This document shows positions 35,673-43,724 of a stretch of 64,000 nucleotides of DNA, in pieces. The stretch covers positions 6,917,501 to 6,981,500 of the forward strand of contig NZ_CP133671.1 in the NCBI RefSeq assembly GCF_031326345.1, read 5' to 3'. The number at the start of each line of letters is the position of its first letter. The stretch's first letter is position 1. The position numbers and the translations under genes are program-made. The notes beneath the pieces were generated by a model. It ran no database searches and was not told the origin of the DNA. It saw nothing but the letters and a program-made list of their open reading frames with translations. Source of the DNA: Aureispira sp. CCB-E. Its GTDB lineage: Bacteria; Bacteroidota; Bacteroidia; Chitinophagales; Saprospiraceae.

Positions 35673-36623
35673 TTATTTCTTCCTCCACTTTAGCCACCAA
35701 GGCAATTTATTTATTTTCAATTGATAATAAGGGACATTTTCTGCCCCAAAGCTTTCATAAAAACGAGCAATTCCAGGAACAGAGGAGCCTTCAAAATCAA
35801 TATACTTAACACTTTCTGCTTCTCGCTTAATTGTCGCATCCAATAAATAAGCCATTGCACCCACTTCTTTACCAATAGCTGTACTGACATTTAACAAATT
35901 AATAATAGCACGTCCATCAAACATAAAAAAAATAGCCGCACACAATTCTTTATTGGTGTTGAAAGCAGCTGTAATCACTCCTTTTCCTCGGTGCAAACAA
36001 TTCCAAATAATTCGATGAGCAGTATGATACAATGCTTCTGGATGTTGTACGCCCTTTGCTTCTTGCGCTTTTTTAACCTCCGCAACAAAGGTCTCTGGTT
36101 TTAAATTACTAGTCAAATATAAACCTTCATTCAATGCCTTTTTGAGATTTCGTTTTACGTTTTTGGAATAAGCTTGGTACAAGTCATCGTATGGCTTGCT
36201 AAGATCAAGGTGATAATTCTTTTTTTGAATCGTCTCGTACTCTTTTAATTTCAAGATACTACTATTGCCATCGTTTAAGCTCAAATCCCAATACTTAAAG
36301 TCTTCTGGAATTGCTTCCAAAAACTTCTGAATGCGCTCTTTGGAACGTATATTAACCGTAAACAGACCCAATTGCTGGCACAAAAAAGGTTGGTAGAGCT
36401 GTTTTATTTTAAACAACTTATCGTTCCAGACCAAAGGAAAAACAGATTGATAATCTCCTTCTACCAAGCCCATCCAATCATTGGTTACATTATCAAGGTA
36501 CCAAGTATAGCCATAAATTTTACTATTAGCAGCGTAATGCACACAGCCATTCCATTTTGGGGCTTCTATTTCTTCCCGCTTTAGCAATCGTATTTCCATT
36601 TTTCTACTTTTCTTATTTGCCAC
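35673..36623 (-). CDS. FemAB/GNAT-like acyltransferase
   Basis: A 316-residue soluble protein with the FemAB-like layout of two GNAT folds. The first half has GYTWYLDNVTNDWMGLVEGDY and FPLVWNDK. The second has YSKNVKRNLKKALNEG and AAIFFMFDGRAIINLLNVS, and near the end YIDFEGSSVPGIARFYESFGA, the typical closing motif of such proteins. Members transfer amino acids or acyl groups to peptidoglycan, lipids or proteins, often from aminoacyl-tRNA. The substrate here is unknown. It has no close partner gene. Confidence 0.75.
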   Translation of the reverse strand: MANKKSRKMEIRLLKREEIEAPKWNGCVHYAANSKIYGYTWYLDNVTNDWMGLVEGDYQSVFPLVWNDKLFKIKQLYQPFLCQQLGLFTVNIRSKERIQKFLEAIPEDFKYWDLSLNDGNSSILKLKEYETIQKKNYHLDLSKPYDDLYQAYSKNVKRNLKKALNEGLYLTSNLKPETFVAEVKKAQEAKGVQHPEALYHTAHRIIWNCLHRGKGVITAAFNTNKELCAAIFFMFDGRAIINLLNVSTAIGKEVGAMAYLLDATIKREAESVKYIDFEGSSVPGIARFYESFGAENVPYYQLKINKLPWWLKWRKK

Positions 36624-36726
36624 TTAAAACAATACCAAAATCATTAGGTTCATCTTTTTATCAATGCTTTTTGCAAAAATAGAAAGTCCTTCTGCTTATC
36701 TAGAAAAGATAGCTAATAAATTTTAA

Positions 36727-36850
36727 TACTCTGTTGATTATTCCATGAGCAACTCCTTTGTCCTACTAGCACAGGCTTACTCGGCTGTCACTTAGTTACC
36801 TTTTTCAAGATTTAAAAGAATATGCATCCTTAAGGACAATCAACCCTTTA
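36727..36850. repeat. Degenerate copy C of the dispersed element
   Basis: It starts with TACTCTGTTGATTATTCC, as copy B does (TAGTTCGTTGATTATTCC), and shares CTACTAGCACAGGCTTACTCGGC with small changes relative to 26278-26300. The inner inverted repeat is lost. TCAACCCTTTA at about 36840-36850 may be a decayed right terminus. It lies in the 351-bp gap upstream of the 36975 gene, which otherwise shows no promoter or RNA gene. TATTTTTG on the reverse strand (36674-36681) is a -7-like box for the GNAT gene. Confidence 0.55.
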
Positions 36851-36974
36851 TAAACAATTTATCTTTTTACTTGTTTATACTAATACAAGCACGTCACAAA
36901 TTCCAAAAACTTTAAAACTCTCACGTCCCCTTTTTCGTGTTTGGCTATATTTTTAACAAAAAATACATAAAATT

Positions 36975-37469
36975 ATGAATAACGATATAACCGTCAAAGA
37001 AAAGTCAACAATAAACATTTCAAAAACAGCCATGTATACAGGTCTTTTTGGAGCAGTTACCATGATTGGCTTTTTGATTATAGTTGAACTATTTAACCCA
37101 GTAAATACAATTGCTTTTAAGTTTTTGAAATACTTTATTTTAGCATTTCCATTAGCTATTGGGCTATCCAAACTAAAAAATCACGTCACAAATAAATATA
37201 GATTCTTCCAAAAAGGAATTCTTTTTTCAGCTATAGCTTCCATTACAGCTGCTGTTGTCATGTTAATTGCCTATTTTATTACACAACCAATTAGCGGATT
37301 TAGTTTGGCAACTATTACAACAAATATGACAACAATCAGTAGCCAAACAGGGATTACTTATATTCCACTAGTAGCTGCTTCTATGTTGTTTTTAGAGGTG
37401 TTTGTAATGAGCATGATTACGAGTTTTGGAGTCTTAGTCTATCAAAAAGACTTTGCTAGAACAGCCTAA
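36975..37469 (+). CDS. DUF4199-like small membrane protein
   Basis: A 164-residue protein with four predicted transmembrane helices (about residues 22-42, 50-66, 81-104 and 125-155), with a Lys-rich loop after the second helix (KLKNHVTNKYRFFQKG). The arrangement matches DUF4199-type proteins common in Bacteroidota; function is unknown. It is a single gene with a strong terminator 45 bp after its stop. Confidence 0.6.
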   Translation: MNNDITVKEKSTINISKTAMYTGLFGAVTMIGFLIIVELFNPVNTIAFKFLKYFILAFPLAIGLSKLKNHVTNKYRFFQKGILFSAIASITAAVVMLIAYFITQPISGFSLATITTNMTTISSQTGITYIPLVAASMLFLEVFVMSMITSFGVLVYQKDFARTA

Positions 37470-37510
37470 TACGATACAATTACATAGACAAAAAAGTATC
37501 ATAAAATAAA

Positions 37511-37551
37511 AAAGATGAGTCATCCTCTACACTAGGATGACTCATTTTTTT
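37511..37551 (+). terminator. Rho-independent terminator
   Basis: Stem ATGAGTCATCCT (37515-37526) pairs with AGGATGACTCAT (37534-37545), and a T-run follows directly. It ends the 36975 gene. Confidence 0.9.
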
Positions 37552-37608
37552 AGACTGCTATACTAGTCTTGTTATACCTACTATTTAAAAGTTCTCTATT
37601 AAAATAGT

Positions 37609-37780
37609 AGTTCGTTGATTAGTTCGCTACGCTCATGAGGGCGCAAGCTTAGTTTTTTACTTTTTTACCAAAAAGATAAAAAAGCACATTTATATTAGTT
37701 TGATAATCAAATTCTTAACATGAAACACAGTAAAATTATAACTTGTTAATTATCAAGCTAATAAAGTTTTTCAACGAACT
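37609..37780. repeat. Dispersed palindromic element, copy D (172 bp)
   Basis: The terminal repeats AGTTCGTTGA (37609-37618) and TCAACGAACT (37771-37780) are perfect. The inner repeat ATTAGTTTGATAAT (37694-37707) pairs with ATTATCAAGCTAAT (37749-37762) with one mismatch. GCGCAAGCTTAG and the A/T tract up to AAAAAAGCA are shared with copy B. It ends 12 bases beyond the stop of the Cys-rich lipoprotein gene at 37792 and is inverted relative to copy E on the other side of that gene. Confidence 0.82.
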
Positions 37781-37791
37781 GTTGTTAAAAG

Positions 37792-38388
37792 TTACCAACA
37801 CATATTCCAGTACTTTCTGTTTTCTTCTACATAAGAACCATCCAATATAGTCCAACAACTTCTCCATCTAGCCTTCCACTCACAACAAGCGCAACAAGCT
37901 AAGTTTAAGCAATCAGAGCCTGATCCCATCCAAGTGTAGTAATGCCACCAAGTAGTACAAATTCTACCTTTAAACATTTGATCCAAAGACGTCAAAGATG
38001 GCGTAAAAATGGTTAATTCACTCATTTCTCTTTTAGACAAATTATCTCCCAATTCTAGCTCTAGAAACGTTTGTCCTTCCTTTAAATCTTGATAGATTCC
38101 TTCATACTTTCCAATTTCTTTTAGATACAAAGCTACCTTAAGGTTTTCTTTCAATTCCGCTACCTCCTCAATGCTTAGTTTTTCTATAATAGTTGCTTGT
38201 TCTGCTTCTGATTTTTCGCCAAAGCCCTTAGGCATCAAATAACGATTAGTAACAGGGTCAGCAGAGGCAGCCTCTGTTACAACTTGAGGATCTGTAGGGA
38301 TGTCTTTTTCACAAGAAATAGTAAAAAAAGATACTATAACAATTATAAATAGATTCATGCACCAAAAATTAATGCTCAGTGATTTCAT
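37792..38388 (-). CDS. Lipoprotein with Cys-rich aromatic C-terminus (pair member 1)
   Basis: 198 residues from the ATG at 38388 (the frame extends to 38427). The leader MKSLSINFWCMNLFIIVIV leads to the lipobox-like TISC, then EKDIP. The middle (about residues 40-135) is charged and helical. The last 60 residues contain eight Cys and many Trp, for example CTTWWHYYTW, CLNLACCACCEWK and the ending MCW. The leader nearly matches that of the protein at 38654, though the middles differ. Even Cys number suggests disulfides outside the cytoplasm. The gene lies between inverted elements D and E. The function is unknown; a bacteriocin-like or surface role is possible. Confidence 0.65.
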   Translation of the reverse strand: MKSLSINFWCMNLFIIVIVSFFTISCEKDIPTDPQVVTEAASADPVTNRYLMPKGFGEKSEAEQATIIEKLSIEEVAELKENLKVALYLKEIGKYEGIYQDLKEGQTFLELELGDNLSKREMSELTIFTPSLTSLDQMFKGRICTTWWHYYTWMGSGSDCLNLACCACCEWKARWRSCWTILDGSYVEENRKYWNMCW

Positions 38389-38465
38389 ACTTAAAAGTTT
38401 TAAAAGAGTTAAAATATAAAAAAACAATGCAAGTTTAGATTTACCTATCTGTTCCAGTCATACAT

Positions 38466-38625
38466 TACTCCGTTGAAAAATCGTATTAGTTTGATTACCA
38501 GCAAGATGCACTTTCATCAACCTTTGCACTAAAAGACTGATAATCAAACTAATGCAAGATGCTTTTTTACGTTTTTACTTCGTGAGCCTACGGGTTCGTA
38601 GGAAAACTAAAAAATCAACGGAGTA
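38466..38625. repeat. Dispersed palindromic element, copy E (160 bp)
   Basis: The terminal repeats TACTCCGTTGA (38466-38476) and TCAACGGAGTA (38615-38625) are perfect over 11 bp. The inner repeat ATTAGTTTGATTACCAG (38485-38501) pairs with CTGATAATCAAACTAAT (38537-38553) with one mismatch. The tract GCAAGATGCTTTTTTAC follows as in copy A. A small insertion holds CCTACGGGTTCGTAGG, itself an inverted repeat. It sits between the two Cys-rich lipoprotein genes. Confidence 0.82.
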
Positions 38626-38653
38626 TTAGTCATAAGTAAGTGGTCAGAAAAAT

Positions 38654-39403
38654 CTATTCCCAACAATTCCACGCACAAGCACCTGCTACGCCTCCTTGGT
38701 ATAAAATACAGCCTGCAAATACCACACAACATGGGTTAACGGGCGCGGGGGCAGCCAAGCAACAAGAAGCTGAAGAAGCACAAACAACAGGTACACCTGA
38801 CAAGATGGAGGCAGCTCCCGCCAAGCGAATACACGTCAAAAAGCAATCTATATTCACCCCTCTATAATTGGCATGACTCAAATCAGGTTGATACTCTTTG
38901 ACTAGTTTCCCTTTTTCATAATCTGCTTTCATAGCCATTACATTCTGTACTGTTTTATACTCTATCGTTCCAGTATAGCCCTCTTCGACAGAAGTACTAG
39001 AAGGCAAATCAAAATTATTGATAAAAGCATGAAACTCTCCTTTTGTCTCATTGTAAGCTGCTACAAACATAGACAAAGCGCCTTCTACACCATTGTCAAT
39101 CGGTACTAATAGCAACGGAAGCGTTTCTTCGCTATTGTAGGTAATCATTGCGGCTTGCTCCCACAACAATCGTCCTGCTGTAGTATTGTAATTTTGAACA
39201 TCTTGTGATGCTTGCAACGACTTGAGAATCGGGTCGTCTTTTTCTAATGTAACAATGGTCGATTCGATGTTAGGTTCTATAGTTTGAACCGCTTCATCTT
39301 GTACAGGAGCTGGCAAATCTTTTTCACAAGAAATAACAAAAATAGATAGTAATGTAGCTGTGAATAAGCTCACAAATAAGAAATTAATCTTTAATGATTT
39401 CAT
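38654..39403 (-). CDS. Lipoprotein with hydrophobic ten-Cys C-terminus (pair member 2)
   Basis: A 249-residue protein. Its leader MKSLKINFLFVSLFTATLL, lipobox-like VISC and following EKDLP match those of the 37792 protein. The middle (residues 50-180) is soluble and has GTIEYKTVQNVMAMKADYEKG near its end. The last 65 residues are small, hydrophobic and Cys-rich (ten Cys: CFLTC, VC, SCC, PCC, GC, AC, NC), rich in Ala/Gly/Val, and finish WNCWE. This pattern resembles compact disulfide-rich bacteriocins such as the halocin C8-type domain, but only by composition and spacing. It is probably upstream in the same unit as the 37792 gene, with element E between them. Confidence 0.65.
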   Translation of the reverse strand: MKSLKINFLFVSLFTATLLSIFVISCEKDLPAPVQDEAVQTIEPNIESTIVTLEKDDPILKSLQASQDVQNYNTTAGRLLWEQAAMITYNSEETLPLLLVPIDNGVEGALSMFVAAYNETKGEFHAFINNFDLPSSTSVEEGYTGTIEYKTVQNVMAMKADYEKGKLVKEYQPDLSHANYRGVNIDCFLTCIRLAGAASILSGVPVVCASSASCCLAAPAPVNPCCVVFAGCILYQGGVAGACAWNCWE

Positions 39404-39906
39404 AATTTGAATTTAAAAGGTAATTGAATAATTAAATGCTTTGAATGTCTAGTTAGAGATTATTTTGTCAACACTAGACAACTATTCGAATAGGTATTGT
39501 AAGCATTGTAAAATGATGTCGTGCCTAATGCCTACCAATCATTTCTTGCTACAAATAACGACCGAACTTGGAGGTTTTCCTATTTTATACCTTATACAAA
39601 AGCCCTACATAGAGGTACTACAAAACTACTACAACACACACCTCCACCATCATAAAATATTAAAAATCAAACAATTAAAAAATAACACCTATTTTAACCT
39701 AAAAAAATAGCATCAAAATCTTGCTATATCAGAAAATTAGAAATACCAATTTCAGTGAGATAATAGAGAACTATTTCAACAACAGATGTTATCATAAAAC
39801 TATGGCTAGTAGTTGCGGTACACCGAAACAGATCTTACTGGCATCTATAAAAATGGAGGACTATTTTGGGAAAGATTTATTTTAACAGAAAGCACATTCT
39901 CAACAA
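39404..39906. other. Gene-free divergent region (503 bp)
   Basis: It lies between the leftward Cys-rich lipoprotein gene and a rightward secreted-protein gene. The 81-codon ORF at 39465-39710 has low-complexity His/Lys/Asn composition and no clear initiation context. I see no repeat-family copy, RNA gene or complete promoter. Confidence 0.45.
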
Positions 39907-40671
39907 ATGAAAACAAGGTTTATTCTATTGCTGATTTTAGGTTTAGGCTTATCAAGCTACAATACAAAGGGACAAGTTTCTATCAATTTGACGATAGATA
40001 TATCTTGCATATCTAGTAGCCAACTCAAAATGGAAGGAGAGTTTGAATTGTATGAAATGGTTTCGGTTACTCCCTACTCCTCGGCAACAATGGATACTTT
40101 AGTCAAGCAATTGGACTATGTTGCAACACAAACGTTAAACCTATCTCAAGGACATTATAAAATAATTTTTACGCCTCTTGACAGCATCTTGGCTTCTAAT
40201 GTATACTATTTTTATACCTATACTAATATGCCAGACATTGATCTAACTTGTTTCTTTTTTAATAGAAATTATCCTTCATTTTTAGAGCGAATGAAGAGTA
40301 CGGACACCTTGATTTTTTATTCTTCTTATTATGGGAACACGCATGAAGAGATGCGCATACCTGCCAGCCAAACTAGTATTATCAAAAAAGGGGACGGTTA
40401 CTACATGGCTTATAAAAGATGCGATTATTATCAACATAATCCTATTCCAACCCAAGCAAGGACGACAGGAAAACATTTAATAAAACTAACCAAAAGACAG
40501 GTACAGTTATTAGGAGAGTTCGAAACACAAATACTGGAAGGAACCATTCGCAACAATCTAACCGAATCCCCACAGGCATTTAACAAAATTTATGGGCACA
40601 ATAAAGCCATTTCTTTTTATAGTAAATTCCTTTTTAGCGACAGGCTGTACCAACGAATAACATCCCAATAA
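39907..40671 (+). CDS. Secreted protein of unknown function
   Basis: A 254-residue protein with a signal peptide (RFILLLILGLGLSSYN, cut near TKGQ). The mature N-terminus is beta-like (INLTIDISCISSSQLKMEGE), as in lipocalin or small barrel proteins, and a Tyr-rich central stretch follows. Four Cys are present. No lipobox or sorting domain is visible. It converges with the small Cys/Lys-rich gene, with 13 bases between stops. The family is not recognised. Confidence 0.55.
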   Translation: MKTRFILLLILGLGLSSYNTKGQVSINLTIDISCISSSQLKMEGEFELYEMVSVTPYSSATMDTLVKQLDYVATQTLNLSQGHYKIIFTPLDSILASNVYYFYTYTNMPDIDLTCFFFNRNYPSFLERMKSTDTLIFYSSYYGNTHEEMRIPASQTSIIKKGDGYYMAYKRCDYYQHNPIPTQARTTGKHLIKLTKRQVQLLGEFETQILEGTIRNNLTESPQAFNKIYGHNKAISFYSKFLFSDRLYQRITSQ

Positions 40672-40684
40672 AGCAACGATGTGC

Positions 40685-40828
40685 TTACAATTGAGGTAAC
40701 TTAGGACAACGCTTGCATTGTTTTTTGCCTTTTTTGTACTTTTTGCAACATTTCTTTTTGCAGTTTTTACAATCAAAACTTGGTATTACAGTCGTGGGAA
40801 CATTGTTCATTTCTAATGGATTCATCAT
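40685..40828 (-). CDS. Tiny Cys/Lys-rich protein
   Basis: 47 residues from the ATG at 40828. Other in-frame ATGs at 40873, 40825 and 40810 would give 62, 46 or 41. The C-terminal 28 residues hold six Cys and twelve Lys (FDCKNCKKKCCKKYKKG, then KQCKRCPKL). CxxC and CC spacings suggest zinc binding or disulfides. I believe short proteins ending in CCxKYKKGKxCKxCP-type motifs recur in Bacteroidota, but I cannot verify a family here. No signal peptide is visible in the shorter forms. Confidence 0.5.
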   Translation of the reverse strand: MMNPLEMNNVPTTVIPSFDCKNCKKKCCKKYKKGKKQCKRCPKLPQL

Positions 40829-40979
40829 CCTATTTTTTATTGTTATTTGATTTTGTAGTTCTTTAAAAATCAATTAAAAAAATGAACTACATAGAAACGT
40901 TTGCAAACATAATACCTATTTAGACTAATTACAAATAAAAACAAGAGAATTCTATTATTTTAACAAATATTCGCTTTTT

Positions 40980-41435
40980 TTAAGAAAATTGCGCTAATCC
41001 TAGGATAGCTAAAAATGCTGCATAAACGATTCCTATGACCATAATATTAGCAAAACCCACTCCTATCCCCCACTCACCAAGTATTAAAAACAAGGCCATA
41101 CACAAATGCAGACTACTAATCCAAATATCTAGTTTTCGCCCTGCATACGGAGTGTTATCTCGATTCTCTTTTTTCCAATTTTCATCCAAAAGCATCCCTG
41201 CCTCCCAATCACTGAATTGCCCCTTCCATCTATCCCAATCACTCCAAAAGACAAAACAAAGCAATAGGCGTATTCCTAACAAAAACAAAATAATGCCATA
41301 ACAGACTCGTACTAGTTGGGCATACCACTTCCAAGAATGTCCTTGTGCTAATATAATAAATGCTAATAAGATGTAGAGGATAGAAAAAATAGCCATCCCC
41401 CCTAATAGCCACTTCAGTGTTTGATTGTCTTTCAT
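40980..41435 (-). CDS. Small membrane protein of unknown function
   Basis: A 151-residue protein with four predicted transmembrane helices (about residues 8-30, 40-66, 108-122 and 128-148). A soluble Trp/Asp-rich loop lies between the second and third helix (WSDWDRWKGQFSDWEAGML). The family is not recognised. The next leftward gene upstream, also a small membrane protein, is 120 bp away, so the two may be linked. Confidence 0.55.
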   Translation of the reverse strand: MKDNQTLKWLLGGMAIFSILYILLAFIILAQGHSWKWYAQLVRVCYGIILFLLGIRLLLCFVFWSDWDRWKGQFSDWEAGMLLDENWKKENRDNTPYAGRKLDIWISSLHLCMALFLILGEWGIGVGFANIMVIGIVYAAFLAILGLAQFS

Positions 41436-41555
41436 GATGTACTTTGTTTATTAATCAAATTAGCTTCGCTGCTATTGTTCTGTTATAAATTGCCCTCAAT
41501 ATGAATCTCCTCTATAAGCCATCATAACAATCAAAAACTTTTGTTACATTTCAAA

Positions 41556-42041
41556 TTAGCGAGCTACAACAAATAATATTATAAAGCTAAACACCCCTTG
41601 AACGATTGCCCAAGGTATTGTTAATACAATAATAAGTGTATCATCTTGCCATAACCAAAGCAAAAAGAAGAAAATAAGGCTAGTAAGGATATTAATAAAA
41701 TTGATTCCTCTCAAAAATTGAATATTCTGTCTTTCAGCTTTCGTCAATGTATCCCTTCTCGGCTGTTCTAAATCATCTAAAATCAGTTCTCCATCTCCCC
41801 TTATCGTTGTATTGTGATGCCTTATAGGCAAGATATTAGGGTTACCAACAATTACTAATACAAAACAAGCTATTGATAGACCTATTTGTGTCAATAAGTA
41901 ATGACAACAAGCCTCTGCACTTGTACCCTCCCTACTCAACATAATAATCTTACTATTGGTAACAATACTCCATAAGGTAATGAGATAATTTACCACCAAT
42001 ACAAACGTAGCTAAAAATACTAGTTTGAAAAGTTTTGTCAT
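41556..42041 (-). CDS. Small membrane protein of unknown function
   Basis: 161 residues from the ATG at 42041; a longer frame to 42077 adds 12 residues before the first helix and is less likely. Four transmembrane helices are predicted, at about residues 4-24, 45-65, 105-122 and 135-158. A cytoplasmic or periplasmic loop RHHNTTIRGDGELILDDLEQ links the second and third, followed by LTKAERQNIQFLRGINFIN. No motif identifies its function. Confidence 0.55.
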   Translation of the reverse strand: MTKLFKLVFLATFVLVVNYLITLWSIVTNSKIIMLSREGTSAEACCHYLLTQIGLSIACFVLVIVGNPNILPIRHHNTTIRGDGELILDDLEQPRRDTLTKAERQNIQFLRGINFINILTSLIFFFLLWLWQDDTLIIVLTIPWAIVQGVFSFIILFVVAR

Positions 42042-42251
42042 TTTAAATTTTAAAGTCTTTATACTGCACCAATACAATCATCTAATGATAAATAACTGTT
42101 TTACATACGAAAGAATTCACACTTAGTTGTTCCCTTCACCAACCTTTGTCGTTTACTTTACCTCGGCTGAAGCGTTGAATTTCCTAATAAAACATAACAG
42201 ACAAATTAACTGTGAGTAACAGTTACCCAATAATTCAATCCATTTTCCTTA

Positions 42252-42308
42252 CAAATAAAAATAGGAATCTCTTAAAAATTAAGTAATTACAAAACTTAGA
42301 GATTCCTA
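42252..42308 (-). terminator. Terminator for the leftward DapA-family/cupin unit
   Basis: TAGGAATCTCT (42262-42272) pairs with AGAGATTCCTA (42298-42308). Read on the reverse strand, the hairpin is followed by TTTTTATTTG, 22 bases past the stop of the DapA-family gene. Confidence 0.7.
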
Positions 42309-42330
42309 ATTAGACCCTTTCAACAAATAT

Positions 42331-43218
42331 CTATTCTATCGTAGCATGCTCAAGTAATACCTTCAATTGTTCTTTATCCTCATTGGATAATACATTAAGA
42401 GGACTCCTTAAATGACCACCCTTGTTGCCTAATATTTCCAAACCAGCTTGTATAGATCTAGGAAGTCCTTTTTCTACAATAAATTTTAGAACATCAACTT
42501 GCTTATAAAACAAAACTTGTGCTTGTTTTAAATCATTGTTTTGTATTGCCTGATATAGTGCAACATTTAATTTAGGAATTAGATTATGTGCCGCAGTACA
42601 CCACCCTGTTGCCCCTGCAACAAATGCCCCCAATGCCAAAGGATTAGAACCATTAAAAAAATCAACTTGATCTCCTAGTTCTTTCTTAAGGTAATGCATC
42701 CGCTGTATATCTCCTGTACTCTCTTTAATCATCGTAACATTTGGTATTCCCAATAAACGTTTGAGCAATTGGGGCGACATATCAACACCTCCTGTTGCAG
42801 GGTTATTATATGCCATAATAGGTATATTGATCTGATCAGCCACTTTTTTATAATGGTCATATATTTCATCATCTGTCAACTTCCAATAACTCATAGGAAT
42901 AATCATAACAGCTTGTGCTCCCGCAGATTCTGCATAAATTGCATCTTCTATTGTCTCTTTGGTCGTTAAGTTGGAAACACCAACCAACACAGGCACTCTT
43001 CCTGCTACTTGTTCTATAGTTGCCTTTACAATCAACTGTTTTTCTGTACGATCCAAATAAGGTAGCACACCAGTACTTCCTAGAGGAGCAATTGCATCTG
43101 CGTTATTAATAATTAGTTGTTCTACCTGCTCTTTAAAAAGCGAGATATCAACGGTTTCATTTTCTGTAAAAGGTGTAATCGGATAAGCAATAATCCCTTT
43201 AAACGCTTTCTTTGTCAT
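42331..43218 (-). CDS. DapA/NanA-family (dihydrodipicolinate synthase-like) aldolase
   Basis: A 295-residue class I aldolase of standard length. Early APLGSTG (44-50) is the substrate-carboxylate loop. Tyr137 lies in MAYNNPATGG, and the Schiff-base Lys165 is in VTMIKESTGD. The family includes dihydrodipicolinate synthase, N-acetylneuraminate lyase and several keto-acid aldolases or dehydratases. The GxTGE loop here reads GSTGV, so it is probably not the housekeeping lysine enzyme. The cupin gene 18 bp upstream and the divergent MocR regulator suggest a small inducible catabolic unit acting on an amino- or keto-acid. Confidence 0.88.
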   Translation of the reverse strand: MTKKAFKGIIAYPITPFTENETVDISLFKEQVEQLIINNADAIAPLGSTGVLPYLDRTEKQLIVKATIEQVAGRVPVLVGVSNLTTKETIEDAIYAESAGAQAVMIIPMSYWKLTDDEIYDHYKKVADQINIPIMAYNNPATGGVDMSPQLLKRLLGIPNVTMIKESTGDIQRMHYLKKELGDQVDFFNGSNPLALGAFVAGATGWCTAAHNLIPKLNVALYQAIQNNDLKQAQVLFYKQVDVLKFIVEKGLPRSIQAGLEILGNKGGHLRSPLNVLSNEDKEQLKVLLEHATIE

Positions 43219-43236
43219 TATTTTTATTTTTGAATT

Positions 43237-43695
43237 TTAAAAATCTCTTCCTTCCTCTTCTCTAAGTGCCAAGCCTAAATTTTGAAGCTGCGGAGCATTT
43301 TCACAAGCAATGTATTTTGCTGCTACCTCACTACTCAAGTTACCGTGTCGGTGCCAAGCCCAAGAAGGAATATAAACGGCATCGCCCGCTTTCCACTCTA
43401 TTTTTTCACCTTCAATTTCAGTCCACCCTGCCCCTTCTACGACATACAGCATGGTTTCATAAGTATGACGATGTAGGTTCGTCACTTGATCACCTAGCAG
43501 CCCTCCAATCGTAATACTTATATTCTTACTTGGCAAGTCAACAAAAAATACAGGATGTTTTCTCTCCTCCGAAAATTGGTTGTGTACTCCTGCTTTTTCT
43601 ACCGCTCTATGAATCAATTTTTCAGGGATAACTGTTTTTAATTGAGCATACGTTTGGTGAAAATCCTTGGAACTAAACTTTTTACTTTCATTCAT
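43237..43695 (-). CDS. Cupin-domain protein
   Basis: A 152-residue single-domain cupin. Motif 1 is LHRHTYETMLYVVEGAGWTE, with metal-binding His and Glu, and motif 2 is GDAVYIPSWAWHRHGN, with the last His. Cupins of this size serve as isomerases, dioxygenases or ligand-binding proteins; the dimeric barrel needs a divalent metal. It heads a two-gene leftward unit with the DapA-family gene. Its start region carries the reverse-strand -7 element of the shared promoter region with the MocR gene. Confidence 0.88.
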   Translation of the reverse strand: MNESKKFSSKDFHQTYAQLKTVIPEKLIHRAVEKAGVHNQFSEERKHPVFFVDLPSKNISITIGGLLGDQVTNLHRHTYETMLYVVEGAGWTEIEGEKIEWKAGDAVYIPSWAWHRHGNLSSEVAAKYIACENAPQLQNLGLALREEEGRDF

Positions 43696-43724
43696 AATTT
43701 TGTGTTTTTGTTATTAATACCTGC

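Noticed and set aside
15018-38625. Insertion sequences as the cause of the repeats
   Set aside because: No transposase ORF, intact or broken, lies inside or beside any copy; the elements are only 140-261 bp.
38640-38867. Forward ORF rich in Ala/Thr/Gln opposite the ten-Cys tail
   Set aside because: Antisense of the Cys-rich C-terminus of the 38654 gene.
37792-39403. RiPP precursor interpretation of the Cys-rich pair
   Set aside because: Proteins of 198 and 249 residues with lipoprotein signals, and no radical-SAM, lanthionine or cyclodehydratase gene nearby.
39465-39710. 81-codon forward ORF between the Cys-rich lipoprotein and the 39907 gene
   Set aside because: Low-complexity His/Asn/Lys composition in AT-rich sequence and no recognisable feature.
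41440-41490. AATCAAATTAGCTTCGCTGCTATTG as a further element fragment
   Set aside because: It shares only short words with the family and has no inverted partner.
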